From contig DASTSE010000405.1 in NCBI GenBank assembly GCA_035760865.1, forward strand, positions 1 through 7,109: DNA of 7,109 nucleotides, written 5' to 3'. Of this stretch, positions 5,572 through 7,109 are shown one piece after another. This DNA comes from Dokdonella_A sp035760865. GTDB lineage: Bacteria > Pseudomonadota > Gammaproteobacteria > Xanthomonadales > Rhodanobacteraceae. A model generated the notes under the pieces. The model had not been told where the DNA came from, ran no database searches, and saw only the letters and a program-made list of their open reading frames with translations. The translations under genes were made by a program, and so were the position numbers. The stretch's first letter is position 1, and each line of letters opens with the position of its first letter.

Positions 5572-6459
5572 GTGAACGACTCCCCCGCCAGCGCCGCCGC
5601 TGCCGCCCTCGTCGAAGTGCGCGGCTTGTCCACCGTGTTGAACGGCAAGGTCATCTTCGATGGCCTCGAGCTGGACATCCCGCGTGGCCGGATCACCGCG
5701 ATCATGGGGCCGAGCGGCACCGGCAAGACGACCCTGCTGCGCCACATCACGGGGCAGCTTGCGCCGGACGCGGGTAGCATCCGCGTCGACGGTCACGACG
5801 TGCCTCGCCTCGGCCGCGCGCAGTTGTTCGAGCTGCGCGAGAAGATCGGTTTCCTGTTCCAGAACTCGGCCCTGCTGACCGACTTCAGCGTGTTCGAGAA
5901 CGTCGCGTTCCCGTTGCGCCAGCACCTGCGGCTGCCGGAAGAGCTGGTCCGCAACATCGTCCTGACCAAGCTGCAGGCGGTCGGCCTGCGCGGCGCCGCC
6001 GACCTCATGCCGAGCGAGCTGTCGGGCGGCATGGCGCGCCGCGTGGCGCTGGCGCGCGCGATCGTGCGCGACCCGATGTTGATCCTCTACGACGAGCCGT
6101 TCGTCGGCCTCGATCCGATCGCGCTGAACCAGGTGCTCAAGCTGATCCGTACGCTCAACGACACGCTCGACATCACGAGCATCCTGGTCGCGCACGAATT
6201 CGCCGCGGTCGCGCGCGCGGCCGATCTCGTCTACCTCATTGCGGGCGGCAAGGTGGTCGCGCGCGGTACGCCCGACGACCTCCGGCGCGGCGATTCGCCG
6301 TGGACGCGGCAGTTCTTCGGCGGCGATGCCGACGGCCCGGTGCCGTTCCAGTACCCCGCGCGCGACTACGCGCTCGATCTCGGTTTCCCCGCGAGCATCG
6401 CCGGCCACGGCGCGAGCGGCGACGGTGCCGCTGCGCGTAGCGCGGGGTCGCGGGCATGA
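5572..6459 (+). CDS. mlaF: MlaF, ATP-binding subunit of the Mla phospholipid ABC transporter
   Basis: Cytoplasmic ATPase of the MlaFEDB complex, which moves phospholipids between inner membrane and periplasm to maintain outer-membrane lipid asymmetry. All ABC motifs are present: Walker A GPSGTGKT (46-53), Q-loop Gln97 in FLFQNSALL, signature LSGGM (150-154), Walker B MLILYDE (169-175) and H-loop His208 in LVAHE. The segment SPWTRQFFGGDADGPVPFQYP (242-261) resembles the C-terminal extension of MlaF rather than generic ABC ATPases. The protein has 295 residues against 269 in E. coli; much of the excess is an Ala/Gly-rich tail after about residue 270. It starts with GTG at 5572 and no Shine-Dalgarno site is visible, so a different start is possible; the first 12 residues look unconserved. 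The stop overlaps mlaE (ATGA). Confidence 0.93.
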   Translation: MNDSPASAAAAALVEVRGLSTVLNGKVIFDGLELDIPRGRITAIMGPSGTGKTTLLRHITGQLAPDAGSIRVDGHDVPRLGRAQLFELREKIGFLFQNSALLTDFSVFENVAFPLRQHLRLPEELVRNIVLTKLQAVGLRGAADLMPSELSGGMARRVALARAIVRDPMLILYDEPFVGLDPIALNQVLKLIRTLNDTLDITSILVAHEFAAVARAADLVYLIAGGKVVARGTPDDLRRGDSPWTRQFFGGDADGPVPFQYPARDYALDLGFPASIAGHGASGDGAAARSAGSRA

Positions 6460-7109
6460 GCGCGCCGCGCAAGGCCACGATGACCGGCGATGCCCTCGCG
6501 CAGGTCGGCGCGTGCGGCCTGTTCCTGCTGCAGGTGCTGCGCACGCTGCCGCGCAGCGTGCGCCATTTCGGCGAAACCGTGCGCCAGGTCTGGTTCGTCG
6601 GTGCGATGAGCCTCGTCATCATCGTGACCTGCGGCCTGTTCGTCGGCGCCGTGCTCGGCCTGCAGCTCTACGACGTGCTGTCGCGCTTCGGCAGCGCCGC
6701 GATGAGCGGCACCGTCGTCGCGCTCGCGCTGTACCGCGAACTCGGGCCGGTGGTGACCGCGCTGCTGTTCGCCGGCCGCGCCGGAACGTCGATTACGGCG
6801 GAGATCGGCCTCATGCGCGCGACCGACCAGCTCGCCGCGATGGAGATGATGGCGGTCGATCCGCTCGCGTACGTGGTCGCCCCGCGCTTCCTCGCCGGCA
6901 TCGTCGCGATGCCGCTGCTCGTGTGCGTCTTCAATGCGCTGGCGATCCTCGGCGCGCATGCGGTGTGCGTGAGCTGGCTCGGCCTCGACAACGGCACGTT
7001 CTGGTCCAACATGACCGCGGCCGTCGACGTCCATACGGACGTCCTGAACGGCGTGTGGAAGAGCATCGCGTTCGGCGCGGTGTGCACCCTGATCGCGACG
7101 TTCAACGGC
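6456..7109 (+). CDS. mlaE: MlaE, permease subunit of the Mla phospholipid ABC transporter (cut by right edge)
   Basis: Inner-membrane permease partner of MlaF. The first 218 codons are present with no stop; E. coli MlaE has 260 residues, so about 40-50 residues are beyond the window. An amphipathic N-terminal part (RTLPRSVRHFGETVRQVWFVGA) precedes membrane segments at about 50-70 (SLVIIVTCGLFVGAVLG), 85-108 and 145-170. The family's hallmark region is clear: YRELGPVVTALLFAGRAG (93-110) then EIGLMRATDQLAAMEMMAVDP (116-136), the coupling region that contacts MlaF. The ATG at 6456 overlaps the mlaF stop by 4 nt. mlaD and further mla genes would be expected downstream, outside the window. Confidence 0.93.
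   Translation, partial: MSAPRKATMTGDALAQVGACGLFLLQVLRTLPRSVRHFGETVRQVWFVGAMSLVIIVTCGLFVGAVLGLQLYDVLSRFGSAAMSGTVVALALYRELGPVVTALLFAGRAGTSITAEIGLMRATDQLAAMEMMAVDPLAYVVAPRFLAGIVAMPLLVCVFNALAILGAHAVCVSWLGLDNGTFWSNMTAAVDVHTDVLNGVWKSIAFGAVCTLIATFNG

Noticed and set aside
4086..5780. A 564-codon open frame on the minus strand opposite yicC and gmk
   Set aside because: The translation is Arg/Ser/Ala-rich and resembles no family, while the plus strand encodes two complete conserved enzymes across it. Long antisense frames are expected at this G+C content.
5515..6408. A 297-codon minus-strand frame opposite mlaF
   Set aside because: Shadow of mlaF, which has every ABC ATPase motif; the antisense product is charged and unconserved.
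1..7109. tRNA genes, CRISPR arrays, insertion sequences or phage genes
   Set aside because: I looked on both strands and saw no tRNA-like folds, regularly spaced repeats, transposase motifs or terminal inverted repeats. The genes seen are ordinary chromosomal genes.

Overview
This is a GC-rich chromosomal window, roughly 70% G+C by eye, from what looks like a gammaproteobacterium of the Xanthomonadales (Xanthomonas/Lysobacter/Rhodanobacter relatives). The evidence is threefold: RNase PH, RdgB, YicC and HemW read as gammaproteobacterial orthologues; the rph/rdgB/hemW cluster lies divergent to yicC-gmk; and a tandem ATTCGGG intergenic repeat of the kind common in Xanthomonadaceae is present. 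The assignment to order is inference from remembered family sequences, not from a database search.

Left end (1-700), minus strand: the first 112 codons of a BtuB-type TonB-dependent cobalamin receptor, running off the left edge. Ahead of it is a leader of about 330 nt holding a cobalamin riboswitch, several hairpins downstream of the aptamer, and a well-formed sigma70-type promoter. The -35 element of that promoter overlaps the stop codon of the next gene upstream. This is the clearest regulatory unit in the window: B12 uptake controlled by B12.

Middle (699-3964), minus strand, transcribed right to left: rph (RNase PH), a VOC-family protein, rdgB (XTP/dITP pyrophosphatase), hemW (radical-SAM heme chaperone) and a small CPXCG zinc-ribbon protein. 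The rph/VOC junction is an ATGA overlap and the VOC/rdgB junction probably is too; hemW follows after 28 nt. The first four therefore look like one operon for tRNA 3' maturation, nucleotide-pool cleaning and heme delivery. The CPXCG gene lies 84 nt further on, behind a short repeat.

Right half (3997-7109), plus strand: yicC (endoribonuclease family) and gmk (guanylate kinase) overlap by ATGA. After a 97-nt spacer come mlaF and mlaE, also ATGA-overlapped and cut by the right edge. These encode the ATPase and permease of the Mla phospholipid transporter of the outer-membrane asymmetry pathway.

Nearly all coding space is explained by known families. I found no CRISPR array, tRNA, rRNA, insertion sequence or phage gene, and nothing that looks like an undescribed multi-gene system. 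The points most worth a second look are the riboswitch expression platform, the promoter/stop-codon overlap, the VOC gene embedded between rph and rdgB, and mla genes where rpoZ might be expected after gmk.
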